DNA from: Thermoplasmata archaeon
Lineage (GTDB): Archaea; Thermoplasmatota; Thermoplasmata; Thermoplasmatales; Thermoplasmataceae
Direction: 5' to 3'
Assembly: GCA_021845155.1 (NCBI GenBank)
Contig: JAKBSB010000023.1
Location: forward strand, 1-12,244
DNA: 12,244 nucleotides
The translations under genes were made by a program, and so were the position numbers. The notes beneath the pieces are model-generated. The model had not been told where the DNA came from, ran no database searches, and saw only the letters and a program-made list of their open reading frames with translations. Shown piece by piece: positions 1 through 7,602 of the stretch (position 1 is its first letter; every line of letters begins with the position of its first letter).

Positions 1-1
1 A

Positions 2-337
2 AAGATCCGGAAGGAAGGGGGGAGAACAACTTATCCTGGAATCGGGGGATGTTACTATGCAAGCAGGCTTGCAGTGACAGAGAAATTTACTGAAATGGGA
101 AGAGGAGGGTCTGCAATGCTCTGGAGGGAGATATACCCTAATTTCCACCTTCCCATCGGGGTATGGTACGTCAGGGAGAATCTCAGGGAGATGTTCAGGA
201 CAAGGCCGGAAAAATTCGACAATTTCCAGGCTGCCCTCCAGTATCTTGCCCCTCATTTCAGGGTGGGACTGAACAGATGGGTTGAAAAGTCCCCGTCTTA
301 TGGCATAATGAAGAGCAACCTTTACAGTTTCGGGTGA
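2..337 (+). CDS. Nre-family archaeal DNA-repair protein, C-terminal part (5' truncated by window edge)
   Basis: The reading frame is open from the first bases, so this is the last 111 residues of a longer protein. The GTG at 74 lies inside the conserved block and is not a real start. The segment GGCYYASRLAVTEK (residues 15-28), then MLWREIYP and PIGVWYVRENLREMF, matches what I know of the C-terminal domain of archaeal NreA/NreB (COG1602), PCNA-interacting proteins implicated in DNA damage repair. The extreme C-terminus, K-S-N-L-Y-S-F-G (residues 104-111), has the L and F spacing of a PIP box (QxxLxxF) but a Lys in place of the usual Gln. The next gene begins 5 nt after its stop, with its Shine-Dalgarno sequence inside this gene's last codons, so the two are probably co-transcribed. 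Family assignment is from memory of motifs. The missing N-terminus would carry the Cys-rich zinc motif found in many family members. Confidence 0.75.
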   Translation, partial: KIRKEGGRTTYPGIGGCYYASRLAVTEKFTEMGRGGSAMLWREIYPNFHLPIGVWYVRENLREMFRTRPEKFDNFQAALQYLAPHFRVGLNRWVEKSPSYGIMKSNLYSFG

Positions 338-342
338 TCTTT

Positions 343-1179
343 ATGTTTCCCTATACTGTTAAAGAGATAGATGCAAAAACTGCCCTCTCACCATCATCAA
401 TGAAGGAACTGAAGTATGCGGTCAACCCTTACAGCGGATGCACACATGGCTGCCTCTACTGTTATGCCATGGACATGACACCTGTCAGGCCAGGCGATGC
501 GGAATGGGGCAAAACTGTTTATGTGAAGAGAAATTTCATAGAAGTCCTTAACAGGGACGTTAAAAGATCAAGACGTGGCCTGGTAGGTATGTCGACAGTA
601 ACCGATGCATACCAGCCGGTAGACACAAAATACAGGCTGGCAAGGGATACCCTGGGAGTTCTTCTTTCCCATGGTTTCCGGGTATCCATACAGACAAAAT
701 CCTCCCTTGTTCTCAGGGATTTTGACATTATTTCAGAACACAGGAATATTGCCGATGTAGGAACAACCATAACAACCTTTGACCGGGAACTTTCCAGGAA
801 GATTGAACCACTTACTCCCGGCCCTGCTGCAAGGATGAAGATCGTGGAGACCGCAAATAAGGAGAAAATAAGGAGATGGATCTTCTATGGGCCTATTATC
901 AGGGGATTCAATGACAAAGAGGAGAACAATTCATCCATCATAGAATTTGCCGCATCAACCGGGACGAGGATAATAATGGACAGATATAACAGCTATGCCA
1001 CTCCGGACATAATGCTTGAGAGAAATGGGATCAGGGTCAGGGGCATGGAATATGACAACTGGTGGAGAAAATTCTCGAAGAAGTTCATGGAAGAATGCGG
1101 CAGGAAAAATGTGATGTGCAACCTTGAAACGGAAGAATGGTTCTACCAGAATCTCGATATGACCAGGACCCTGTTCTGA
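343..1179 (+). CDS. Radical SAM protein, spore photoproduct lyase-like (COG1533)
   Basis: A 278-residue protein with the radical SAM cluster motif C-T-H-G-C-L-Y-C (CX3CX2C) near residues 33-40, preceded by NPYSG, the usual lead-in of the SplB-like/Rv2578c family (COG1533). The cysteines bind a 4Fe-4S cluster that cleaves S-adenosylmethionine to a radical. The substrate of archaeal members is unknown to me. The start chosen is ATG 343 because GGTGAT (333-338) sits 4 nt upstream, a near-ideal archaeal Shine-Dalgarno. A GTG at 334 in the same frame overlaps the upstream TGA and would place that site inside the gene. Length is typical for the family. Coupling to the Nre gene suggests a role in DNA repair or damage response, but this is inferred from context only. 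It converges on the pirin gene with 13 bp between the stops. Confidence 0.85.
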   Translation: MFPYTVKEIDAKTALSPSSMKELKYAVNPYSGCTHGCLYCYAMDMTPVRPGDAEWGKTVYVKRNFIEVLNRDVKRSRRGLVGMSTVTDAYQPVDTKYRLARDTLGVLLSHGFRVSIQTKSSLVLRDFDIISEHRNIADVGTTITTFDRELSRKIEPLTPGPAARMKIVETANKEKIRRWIFYGPIIRGFNDKEENNSSIIEFAASTGTRIIMDRYNSYATPDIMLERNGIRVRGMEYDNWWRKFSKKFMEECGRKNVMCNLETEEWFYQNLDMTRTLF

Positions 1180-1192
1180 TTCCTGCTGGAAA

Positions 1193-2119
1193 TTATTGGA
1201 ATACAGGATTCTTCTGCCTTACGAACCTGTTATTCTGCAGATCCGAGAGTGCCTCCCTTATCTGGTCCTCAGTGTTCATGACGATGGGCCCATACCAGTA
1301 AATCTCTTCATTGAGTGGTTTCCCTGTTATGAGAAGAAACCTGAACTTGCTGCTTCCGGTTATTATGGAAATCCTGTCTCCTTCTCTTGACATGACTGCT
1401 GCCATTCCCTCCTGCAACTGTGCTTTCTGGCTGCCTCCAGTTACTGCTGTGCCCTCGACACCGTATATGATGGATGTATAGCCTCGTTCAGGCGTGTAAC
1501 TGAATTCGGCTTCCGGGTCCATAAGCACATCTATATAAGAAGGATTGAGCCCATATCCGCCCTGGAACGGTCCTTCAGTTTTCATGTAATTGCCTGCAAT
1601 TATTTTTACTGTGGCACCCTCCCCATTTTCCACAACTGGGGTATCTTTCTGTACAATTCCCCTGTATGTCGGATCTGTCATCTTCATCCCTGCTGGAAGA
1701 TTTATCCATAACTGGAACCCCTTGAGACCTTTCGGGTTTCCAACAACACGCAGTTTTTCCTCAGGGTCATCGATGTTTATTGGTTCTGGCATTTCCTGAT
1801 GGAATATTCCGCTCCCTGCAGTCATCCACTGGAGATCATTGGGGAATATCACCCCCTTGTTGCCTTCACTGTCTTCATGATAAGCTTTCCCCTGAAGCAT
1901 GTAAGTTACAGTTTCAATTCCCCTGTGCGGATGCCATGGAAAACCTGCAAGATACTCCTCAGGGTTTTCTGAACCAAAGTTGTCCAGCAGGAGGAATGGG
2001 TCCGTTATTTTTGCGGACAGGTGACCTCCGAATATCCTCTTCAGCCTGACACCTGCCCCGTCCATTGTACTGTTTCCCGTAAATATTTTATCAACAGTCT
2101 TCAACCTGTCTTCGCCCAT
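1193..2119 (-). CDS. Pirin family protein (cupin, metal-binding)
   Basis: A bicupin of the pirin family, 308 residues from the chosen start. The metal-ligand signature is visible: FPWHPHRGIETVTYML gives His63 and His65, and GSGIFHQEMPEP gives His107 and Glu109, the standard 3-His/1-Glu set for Fe or another divalent metal in the N-terminal cupin. The DGAGVRLKR block before it is also typical. Some pirins have quercetinase activity and others act as redox-sensing cofactors; the role here cannot be read from sequence. The frame could start at TTG 2161 or ATG 2125. I prefer ATG 2119 because GTGAT lies 4 nt upstream and the family usually begins a few residues before the R-x-V block. It is divergent from an HxlR regulator, a common arrangement that suggests regulation by it. 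Confidence 0.85.
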   Translation of the reverse strand: MGEDRLKTVDKIFTGNSTMDGAGVRLKRIFGGHLSAKITDPFLLLDNFGSENPEEYLAGFPWHPHRGIETVTYMLQGKAYHEDSEGNKGVIFPNDLQWMTAGSGIFHQEMPEPINIDDPEEKLRVVGNPKGLKGFQLWINLPAGMKMTDPTYRGIVQKDTPVVENGEGATVKIIAGNYMKTEGPFQGGYGLNPSYIDVLMDPEAEFSYTPERGYTSIIYGVEGTAVTGGSQKAQLQEGMAAVMSREGDRISIITGSSKFRFLLITGKPLNEEIYWYGPIVMNTEDQIREALSDLQNNRFVRQKNPVFQ

Positions 2120-2161
2120 TAACATCACTTTTTTTACATACACCAAAGCTTGAACAGACAA

Positions 2162-2261
2162 TTGAAATTATTACCTTTCCAGCTTTGGATGTAACTTGTA
2201 AACCAGATATCAATAATACACTTAAATACTTTATGTTACTTACCTGTATTGATCTGGAATC
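2162..2261. promoter_or_regulatory. Divergent promoter region between pirin and HxlR regulator genes
   Basis: A 100-bp AT-rich divergent intergenic region. On the plus strand CTTAAATAC (2221-2229) is a reasonable archaeal TATA-like element for the HxlR gene, predicting a start of transcription about 12 nt before its ATG. On the minus strand the same area reads GTATTTAAG but is far from the pirin start, so the pirin promoter is less clear. HxlR proteins often regulate themselves and the divergent gene, so an operator is likely here. I cannot point to a convincing inverted repeat. Confidence 0.4.
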
Positions 2262-2654
2262 ATGACAAAATCTGAGGCAGCCGTTAATATAAATACGTGC
2301 CCAATAGTGTCCGCCATAAGGGAAATTGGAGGTGAGTGGAACTTTATAATAATAAGGTACCTCATAGAAAAAAACATGGGATTCAATGAACTTCTCCGAA
2401 GTGCTACCGGAATAAGTTCAAGGACCCTTTCGTCGGTGCTCAAGGACCTGGTAAGAAAGGATATAGTAAAAAGGGAGATAATTTCAACCCAGCCCTTTCT
2501 GGTCAGATATTCACTCACTGAAAAAGGGAATTCCCTTAAGCCCATAGTGGATGATCTGGGAAAGTGGGGAAAACTCTGGGTAACCGGTAGCATTGAAGCG
2601 ACAGACCCTCCTGCCGGTTCTCCAGTACCTGATGCCAGAACATCAGGGCCTTGA
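2262..2654 (+). CDS. HxlR-family winged-helix transcriptional regulator
   Basis: A 130-residue DNA-binding protein with the full HxlR fold. It starts with an N-terminal CPI motif (Cys13), then EIGGEWNFIIIRYLIE, the F-NELLRS/SRTLSSVLKDL recognition region, and the wing with VRYSLTEKG and the closing GKWGKLW. HxlR/YodB/HypR-type regulators often use a Cys in the CPI/CPV position to sense quinones, aldehydes or disulphide stress, so Cys13 is a candidate redox switch; that function is inferred. The C-terminal 20 residues are Pro-rich and look disordered. The divergent pirin gene is the most likely target. There is no Shine-Dalgarno before the ATG, consistent with a leaderless or very short-leader mRNA. 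Confidence 0.85.
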   Translation: MTKSEAAVNINTCPIVSAIREIGGEWNFIIIRYLIEKNMGFNELLRSATGISSRTLSSVLKDLVRKDIVKREIISTQPFLVRYSLTEKGNSLKPIVDDLGKWGKLWVTGSIEATDPPAGSPVPDARTSGP

Positions 2655-2775
2655 TCGGGCCATGTTTATTCGTTATTCACAATTCTGTCAATTCTATAAG
2701 ATAAAATGACAGTTAAGCTGCAGGGATTATGTTAATGGTTGATAATGTATATTGAACTGATGTCCCCTTATGATC

Positions 2776-4620
2776 TTAACTTATCGTAGTAGCGTTAAAG
2801 TAGTCATCTGGAGCGTAAAAAGAGTATGAGCTTCCATTGTAGCTAAATGTTACTGGTGTTGAACTCTGGTAGTATGCAATGGTGTAGTTTGAACCCTGGA
2901 CACCTGGAAGAGGCCCATTCGACATCCCCGATAAAAGGAAAGCTGTATCTGATTTTGCAAGGAAACTGATTGAACTGAACAGTCCGGTTACTGTGGCGGC
3001 CATGCCAGTTGCATGCGATATCAGATCAATAGACTGGGCTACAACTGAAGGTTCTGAGGTATCAAGATCTGCACTGTTCAGTGCAGCTAGTGTATCAGTA
3101 ATTGCAAGACCCAGACCAAGTGATGCTGAAAAAACGGCAAGTGCATCATGTGCGTCCTTTATCGCCGAGGCAGAATTTGAATAGCCTGAGTAGCTGTCCC
3201 ATACCGTTGATTGTGACATGGATTTTCCCACATCAAGCGTAAGATTTCCTGAATAACTGCTTTCAAGAACTTTCTGAATAACTGTATTAACTTCTGTGTC
3301 AAGGAAACCTGCAGCCATACTTATGTTTCCATGTGTTCCAATGTGCGTGATCTGACCGATTGTCCCATGACCGTCATATGTGGTGGAAGAACTGGATGTT
3401 GTATACTGCAGTTTTGGAGGTTCGAATATATATCCTCTTCCCGGTTCATAATAATATGTCTGCTCCCAGTGATATGTAGTGGTGGTTGTGCTTGTGTAGC
3501 GGCTGTAGTGTATGAATTCATAGGTTGCATTTGTTATGGCAACAAATGCGGTTGTCTCATTGACCATAATGGATTTATTTGATCCGGAATTGAGAGGGTA
3601 GGCAATGCCATCGTTTATTCCCGATATAAAACCCGAATTGAATGAACCGTTTACAACCAATCCTTGGGAAGGATTTGTGCTCATTGTGGATGAATACTCA
3701 CCACTTCCAGTTTCATAGGTGTTGGCTGAGTTGATGCCCATTGTTGTGTTAAGAAGAAGTATGCTGCTTGCTATGATCAACTGGGATTTTCCATTGGCCA
3801 CTCCCTTCGAAAGATGAACTGCAATCAGGGGAAAATAACCATTAGTGTAATTCACTCCTGTTGTTGAAACATATGTGTCCGAACTTGTTCCCGTTGTTGT
3901 ATAGTACCTTGTGTGATATGTAGTGGATGGCTTTACCTGTGAAGAAAGGTTATTGTGGTTTCCTAACGGAATAATCTGGTAAGGTTTGCCTGGAAACTGA
4001 AGACTGATGTTGAATGAAGCATTGGATAAATAAACTCCAGTGTAATTTGAGAGATTCATGGACATCTTATATGCAAGTGAGTTCAGAACTGTCCTGTTGC
4101 TTATGAACGAAGGCTTCTGAATATCCCATGGCTTATAAGGAATATTGTTGTAGTATCCGTAAAGGGATACTGACGATGAGTTCCATACGCTCTTTGTTGC
4201 CTGAATGGTGAGGGATGGCTCATTATGCCTTGATCTTAAAATCTTGGACCATTGGGATGCAATGATATAGAACATTGGTGATAAAAGAAACCTGGATGAT
4301 GAACTGTTGAATGTAACGTTCAGAAGCTGCACATAATATGGATTGTTGGACTGGTTCAGCCCTATAAGGGAGAAGGAACCCATTCCATTCATAATAACGC
4401 TATCCGGAACTGGAGAGAATATCTGAAGAGATATACTTGTATTATTTGCGGTCGGTGCGGAGGGATCCACACTGACCAACGGTCCAAGGACAGTTGTTGC
4501 TGTGGAAGATTTTGTTGTTATATCCACATTTTTTGATATGAGGGAGTATGTACCTACAGCAATCAATAAAACAACAATGGCTATTGCCAGAGCTTTTATC
4601 ATGCCTGCAGATTTGCCCAT
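2776..4620 (-). CDS. Large Ser/Thr/Asn-rich membrane-anchored surface protein, function unknown
   Basis: I do not recognise the family. From the chosen start the protein has 614 residues: an N-terminal hydrophobic helix (about residues 7-28, after MGKSAGMIK) that serves as a signal anchor, then a long extracellular part very rich in Ser, Thr, Asn and Tyr with many N-x-S/T sequons. It includes Thr/Ser runs around the YHWEQTYYYEPGRG segment and ends with an Ala/Gly/Ser-rich, apparently helical stretch near the C-terminus (DALAVFSASLGLGLAITDTL). This composition is common in glycosylated cell-surface proteins of wall-less acidophilic archaea. The frame opens at TTG 4656, but a TATA-like ATTTAAAT lies between that codon and ATG 4620, at the distance expected for a leaderless mRNA starting at ATG 4620. 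Adhesion or envelope structure is possible; nothing shows it. Confidence 0.7.
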   Translation of the reverse strand: MGKSAGMIKALAIAIVVLLIAVGTYSLISKNVDITTKSSTATTVLGPLVSVDPSAPTANNTSISLQIFSPVPDSVIMNGMGSFSLIGLNQSNNPYYVQLLNVTFNSSSSRFLLSPMFYIIASQWSKILRSRHNEPSLTIQATKSVWNSSSVSLYGYYNNIPYKPWDIQKPSFISNRTVLNSLAYKMSMNLSNYTGVYLSNASFNISLQFPGKPYQIIPLGNHNNLSSQVKPSTTYHTRYYTTTGTSSDTYVSTTGVNYTNGYFPLIAVHLSKGVANGKSQLIIASSILLLNTTMGINSANTYETGSGEYSSTMSTNPSQGLVVNGSFNSGFISGINDGIAYPLNSGSNKSIMVNETTAFVAITNATYEFIHYSRYTSTTTTTYHWEQTYYYEPGRGYIFEPPKLQYTTSSSSTTYDGHGTIGQITHIGTHGNISMAAGFLDTEVNTVIQKVLESSYSGNLTLDVGKSMSQSTVWDSYSGYSNSASAIKDAHDALAVFSASLGLGLAITDTLAALNSADLDTSEPSVVAQSIDLISHATGMAATVTGLFSSISFLAKSDTAFLLSGMSNGPLPGVQGSNYTIAYYQSSTPVTFSYNGSSYSFYAPDDYFNATTIS

Positions 4621-4640
4621 AAAAAACATGTTGTTAATGT

Positions 4641-4650
4641 ATTTAAATAT
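4641..4650 (-). promoter_or_regulatory. TATA-like box for the surface protein gene
   Basis: The sequence ATATTTAAAT on the minus strand is centred about 25 nt upstream of ATG 4620, the distance at which archaeal TATA boxes set the transcription start. This predicts a leaderless mRNA and rules against the in-frame TTG at 4656 as start. Confidence 0.55.
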
Positions 4651-4765
4651 TGGCAACTGAAATAATATTTATTGGAGATAGAGGAATTGCCCTATTTTTC
4701 AGGTGTTTTCATAAAGATTCCTGAGATCAGATACATGCTGATTTTAGCCATAATTAGCAGGAGAA

Positions 4766-6364
4766 TCAGAGAACCGGAATTGCTACACCATCTCCCCTGG
4801 GATCAGAACCCCCCATTGTTGAACCCGAATCAGTAAGCGCAGTTATCTGTGCGTGTCCGGTATGCGATGAATACCTGCCTATATTCTTTGTATTAAGGCC
4901 TGCAAACCTTTTACTATGAATAGATGCGGCCAGATCATTCTCGAATATGAGGGTATTTGGCGTTTCATATATGCTTCCCGGGAATGCCCATCTTGGCATA
5001 TCGAGTGAAAGCTGCGGATCAAGTCCTCCGTCTATCAGGTCCCTTAAAATCTGGACGTGGATTTGAGGTTGTATATCCCCTCCCATTGTACCCAGCGAAT
5101 ATCTGAAGTTACTGTCCTTCTCAACCATTGCGGCGCAAAGTGTGTGGAATGTTCTCTTTCCAGGTTTAAGTGAGTTGTGGTGCGAACTGTCAAGGCTGAA
5201 ATATGAACCACGGTTCTGGAGAACGAAACCAAGCGATTTTGGCATAATGCCCGATCCGAATCCCATGTAGTTGCTCTGGATTATTGAAACACTGTTTCCC
5301 TCTGCATCACTTATGGAAAAGTACGTTGTGTCTCCCGGGTCACTGTTCTCTCTGTTATTGTTAGTCAGTCTTTTCTGGCTGTGAAGAAGATCGCCTGCAT
5401 ATTTCCGGGATAGAAAATCCGGAGGCAGGCTTAGATGATCAGGGTCTGTTATGTGTTTATTCCTCCACCCATAGGCAGTAATTCCGGCACTTATGATTTC
5501 TTCCAGATCAGGCACATTTGATGCAGGGCTTTCTTCCTCCATCTCCTCAATCATGTTTAACCACAGAAGTGCGGTTGCAGCCTGTGTGTTGGGATTTGTC
5601 TCATAGATCCTGTGCCCATGGTAATCTGTATGAAGAGGCCTACTTACCGTTACGCTATGTTTCCTTAGATCTTCCGAATCCATAAGAACACCAGTGCCTG
5701 AAAGTCCTTTGATAATCCTGTCAGCAAGATTTCCATTGTAGAATGAATCAGGCCCTTCCCTTGAGATCTCCGAAAGTGTTTCCGCCAGGTCTTTCTGCCT
5801 GAAGATCTCACCCGGAAGAGGCGTTTTCCCATCGGGTCGGAATATCCTGTTCCATTCCCCGAATTCTCCGAATACCCTTGAAGTTGCCTCAACTGATGAT
5901 GAGTAGTTATGGGTCATGGGAAACCCGTTTTTTGCAAGGCCTATTGCAGGTTCAAGAAGATCCCTGATCTCCATTGTCCCAAAATCCTTGTTCAGTCTTT
6001 TCCACATTGAGACAATTCCCGGAACTGTCAGGGCAGAATATGGCCCACGGCTGGGAAGAACCTTCAAGCCGAGATTCTGGAAATGTTCTATGCTTGCCCT
6101 GGAAAAAGACCTCCCGCTTCCGTTATAATCCGTGATGCCCTTGCCGTCCATCCTCACCAGGGCGAACATGTCGCCGCCCAGTCCGCATAGGTTGTTCTGT
6201 GTAACACACAGTGCTGCACTGGAGGCTATAGCTGCGTCAACAACGTTGCCGCCCTGATCCATAATTCTTGAACCAATAAGTGATGCCTGAAGGCTTGATG
6301 TGGCAGTCACGCCCTTCAATGACATTGCGTCTGGCCTTGTCCTGAAAATATTTTCATCCACCAT
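4766..6364 (-). CDS. Gamma-glutamyltransferase family protein (Ntn hydrolase)
   Basis: A 532-residue Ntn-hydrolase of the gamma-glutamyltranspeptidase family, which moves or hydrolyses the gamma-glutamyl group of glutathione-like compounds. The precursor cleaves itself before a Thr that becomes the nucleophile: here GDTTYFS, with Thr346 as the predicted nucleophile of the small subunit. Supporting motifs are GGNVVDAAIA near residues 38-47, CGLGGDMF near 60-67, GNSVSIIQSNYMGFGSG after the nucleophile, and GTMGGDIQPQ near the C-terminal part. The canonical TTH is TTY here. The substrate-carboxylate region reads NGSGRSF instead of the bacterial R-E-x-A-P form, so substrate preference may differ. 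No signal peptide is seen although many family members are exported, so it may be cytoplasmic. GCATATAC about 21 nt upstream may be its TATA box. Same strand as its neighbours, 50 bp after the DUF302 gene. Confidence 0.9.
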   Translation of the reverse strand: MVDENIFRTRPDAMSLKGVTATSSLQASLIGSRIMDQGGNVVDAAIASSAALCVTQNNLCGLGGDMFALVRMDGKGITDYNGSGRSFSRASIEHFQNLGLKVLPSRGPYSALTVPGIVSMWKRLNKDFGTMEIRDLLEPAIGLAKNGFPMTHNYSSSVEATSRVFGEFGEWNRIFRPDGKTPLPGEIFRQKDLAETLSEISREGPDSFYNGNLADRIIKGLSGTGVLMDSEDLRKHSVTVSRPLHTDYHGHRIYETNPNTQAATALLWLNMIEEMEEESPASNVPDLEEIISAGITAYGWRNKHITDPDHLSLPPDFLSRKYAGDLLHSQKRLTNNNRENSDPGDTTYFSISDAEGNSVSIIQSNYMGFGSGIMPKSLGFVLQNRGSYFSLDSSHHNSLKPGKRTFHTLCAAMVEKDSNFRYSLGTMGGDIQPQIHVQILRDLIDGGLDPQLSLDMPRWAFPGSIYETPNTLIFENDLAASIHSKRFAGLNTKNIGRYSSHTGHAQITALTDSGSTMGGSDPRGDGVAIPVL

Positions 6365-6414
6365 TATGATGCAACCGTGTGTATATGCATCAATAAAATA
6401 ATAAGACTTTCCAG

Positions 6415-6795
6415 TTAGTTAACCAACTTTCCCGGGAATGCCCTTTCCAGGATCGATTTCACTGCCTGATCAACTTCTTTGCCCAGATCCCCCAACCCAT
6501 GCTTTGAGAACATTGGCTCAGATGGATCGTAAAGACATACTGCGGAACTGCCTTCCTCATAAATGTATATCCTGACTGGAGGGATTATTCCTGCCTCAAT
6601 ATCTTTATCAAAAACCATCTTTGCAAGCTTTGGGTTGAAAAGCTCGAAGATCTGGTTTCCACCTGTTAGCGCACCTATTTTTTTCAGGTTTTCCTGTGCA
6701 TTGATCCTGGAAACTATTTTCAGGCTGCTTTCAGAAATGGCCTCTTCAAGTTTTTGTATGCTCTCATTGAATCCCTTACCTGTTATGTACTTCAT
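6415..6795 (-). CDS. DUF302 domain protein
   Basis: A 126-residue protein matching the DUF302/COG3439 pattern: an N-terminal G-KGFNESIQKLEEAI block, a central INAQENLKKIG, the FELFNPKLAKMVFDKDIEAGIIPPVRIYIYE core, and a C-terminal helix with DLGKEVDQAVKSIL. The family is small, cytoplasmic and of unknown biochemical role; the fold forms dimers. No catalytic residues can be named. It lies 33 nt downstream of the ABC permease gene on the same strand, but a strong TATA-like element in that gap suggests separate transcription. A link to the exporter or to the downstream gamma-glutamyltransferase is not shown. Confidence 0.8.
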   Translation of the reverse strand: MKYITGKGFNESIQKLEEAISESSLKIVSRINAQENLKKIGALTGGNQIFELFNPKLAKMVFDKDIEAGIIPPVRIYIYEEGSSAVCLYDPSEPMFSKHGLGDLGKEVDQAVKSILERAFPGKLVN

Positions 6796-6815
6796 AGTGT
6801 TTGAGTGCTTAATAA

Positions 6816-6823
6816 TATTTATA
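6816..6823 (-). promoter_or_regulatory. TATA box of the DUF302 gene
   Basis: TATAAATA on the minus strand is centred 24-25 nt before ATG 6795, a close match to the archaeal TATA consensus at the right distance for a leaderless transcript. It lies just outside the stop of the upstream permease gene. Confidence 0.6.
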
Positions 6824-6828
6824 CCTGA

Positions 6829-7602
6829 TCAGGCAACAGTCTTCAGCCTGCTGTACATTCTCAGCGATATGAACATTATCACTACTGTGGTTACAAATAA
6901 AATCAGGGATTCAGTTAGCACGGAACTTACATATCCGGAATCTATTGATGACCTGATTATATTGGTGATGTAGCTCAGCGGGTTCACCATTGAAATATCC
7001 CTCAGGGCAACAGGCGTTGCATTGGTTATTGGATAGAAAGCCGTGCTCGCAAAGTCCAGGAAGAAGTATATGAGTATTGTAAGTACGTTATATGTCTGGA
7101 GGGTCCTCACCAGGATAGCTATGATAAGGAATACTGAGGTGAACAGGAATGATCCGAGAATCAGTGCCATAAAAGTGAATGCAAGCGAGGGTGCAGTTAG
7201 AATGAATGAACCAGAAACAAAGTGGGCCAGAACGAGCATGATGGCACTTCCTCCAAATGTGAACACCGTGGAAATAACCAGTATTCCAAGAAGGTAGTCA
7301 AGTCTCCTGAATGGACCAACCATCAGTTGCTCAAACATATGCCATCTCCTGTCCGACCACAGCATGCTTCCGCCAATATTTCCGGCGGTAAGTGCCTGCA
7401 TCCCGATTATGCCGGGTGCAAGGAATTTAGTGTAGCTTACGACGCTTCCGTTGACTGTTACCCCAGGAACTATACTCTGAAACATCGTACCGAGCACAAG
7501 GAAATAAAATGCAGGTAGACCAAGCATGAAAAATATTGTACCAGGGTCGGTATTTACAACTATATTTCTTATTGCCAGCCTTATGAACGAAGGAGTTTTC
7601 AT
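6829..7602 (-). CDS. ABC-2 type transporter permease
   Basis: A 257-residue integral membrane protein with about six hydrophobic segments: roughly residues 22-43, 60-80, 104-130, two between 137 and 185, and 231-250. The conserved ABC-2 end motif MVNPLSYITNIIRS precedes the last helix, and FLAPGIIGMQAL is the usual segment of the second helix. Its ATG overlaps the stop of the ATPase gene by one base (TGATG), so translation is coupled and the two proteins form one exporter. Substrate cannot be told from sequence; DrrAB-like systems export drugs, lipids or antibiotics. Length and topology are normal for the family. Confidence 0.85.
   Translation of the reverse strand: MKTPSFIRLAIRNIVVNTDPGTIFFMLGLPAFYFLVLGTMFQSIVPGVTVNGSVVSYTKFLAPGIIGMQALTAGNIGGSMLWSDRRWHMFEQLMVGPFRRLDYLLGILVISTVFTFGGSAIMLVLAHFVSGSFILTAPSLAFTFMALILGSFLFTSVFLIIAILVRTLQTYNVLTILIYFFLDFASTAFYPITNATPVALRDISMVNPLSYITNIIRSSIDSGYVSSVLTESLILFVTTVVIMFISLRMYSRLKTVA

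Noticed and set aside
519..770. Minus-strand ORF of 83 codons
   Set aside because: Lies wholly inside the radical SAM gene in antisense; no motif or start signal.
2885..2905. TTTGAACCCTGGACACC resembles the tRNA-Trp 3' end, a possible second attachment site
   Set aside because: Only part of the T-loop matches, the order of the rest differs, and it is inside the coding sequence of the surface protein.
6563..6973. Plus-strand ORF of 136 codons
   Set aside because: Antisense to the DUF302 gene and the permease end; hydrophobicity is a mirror of those genes, and it has no start signals.
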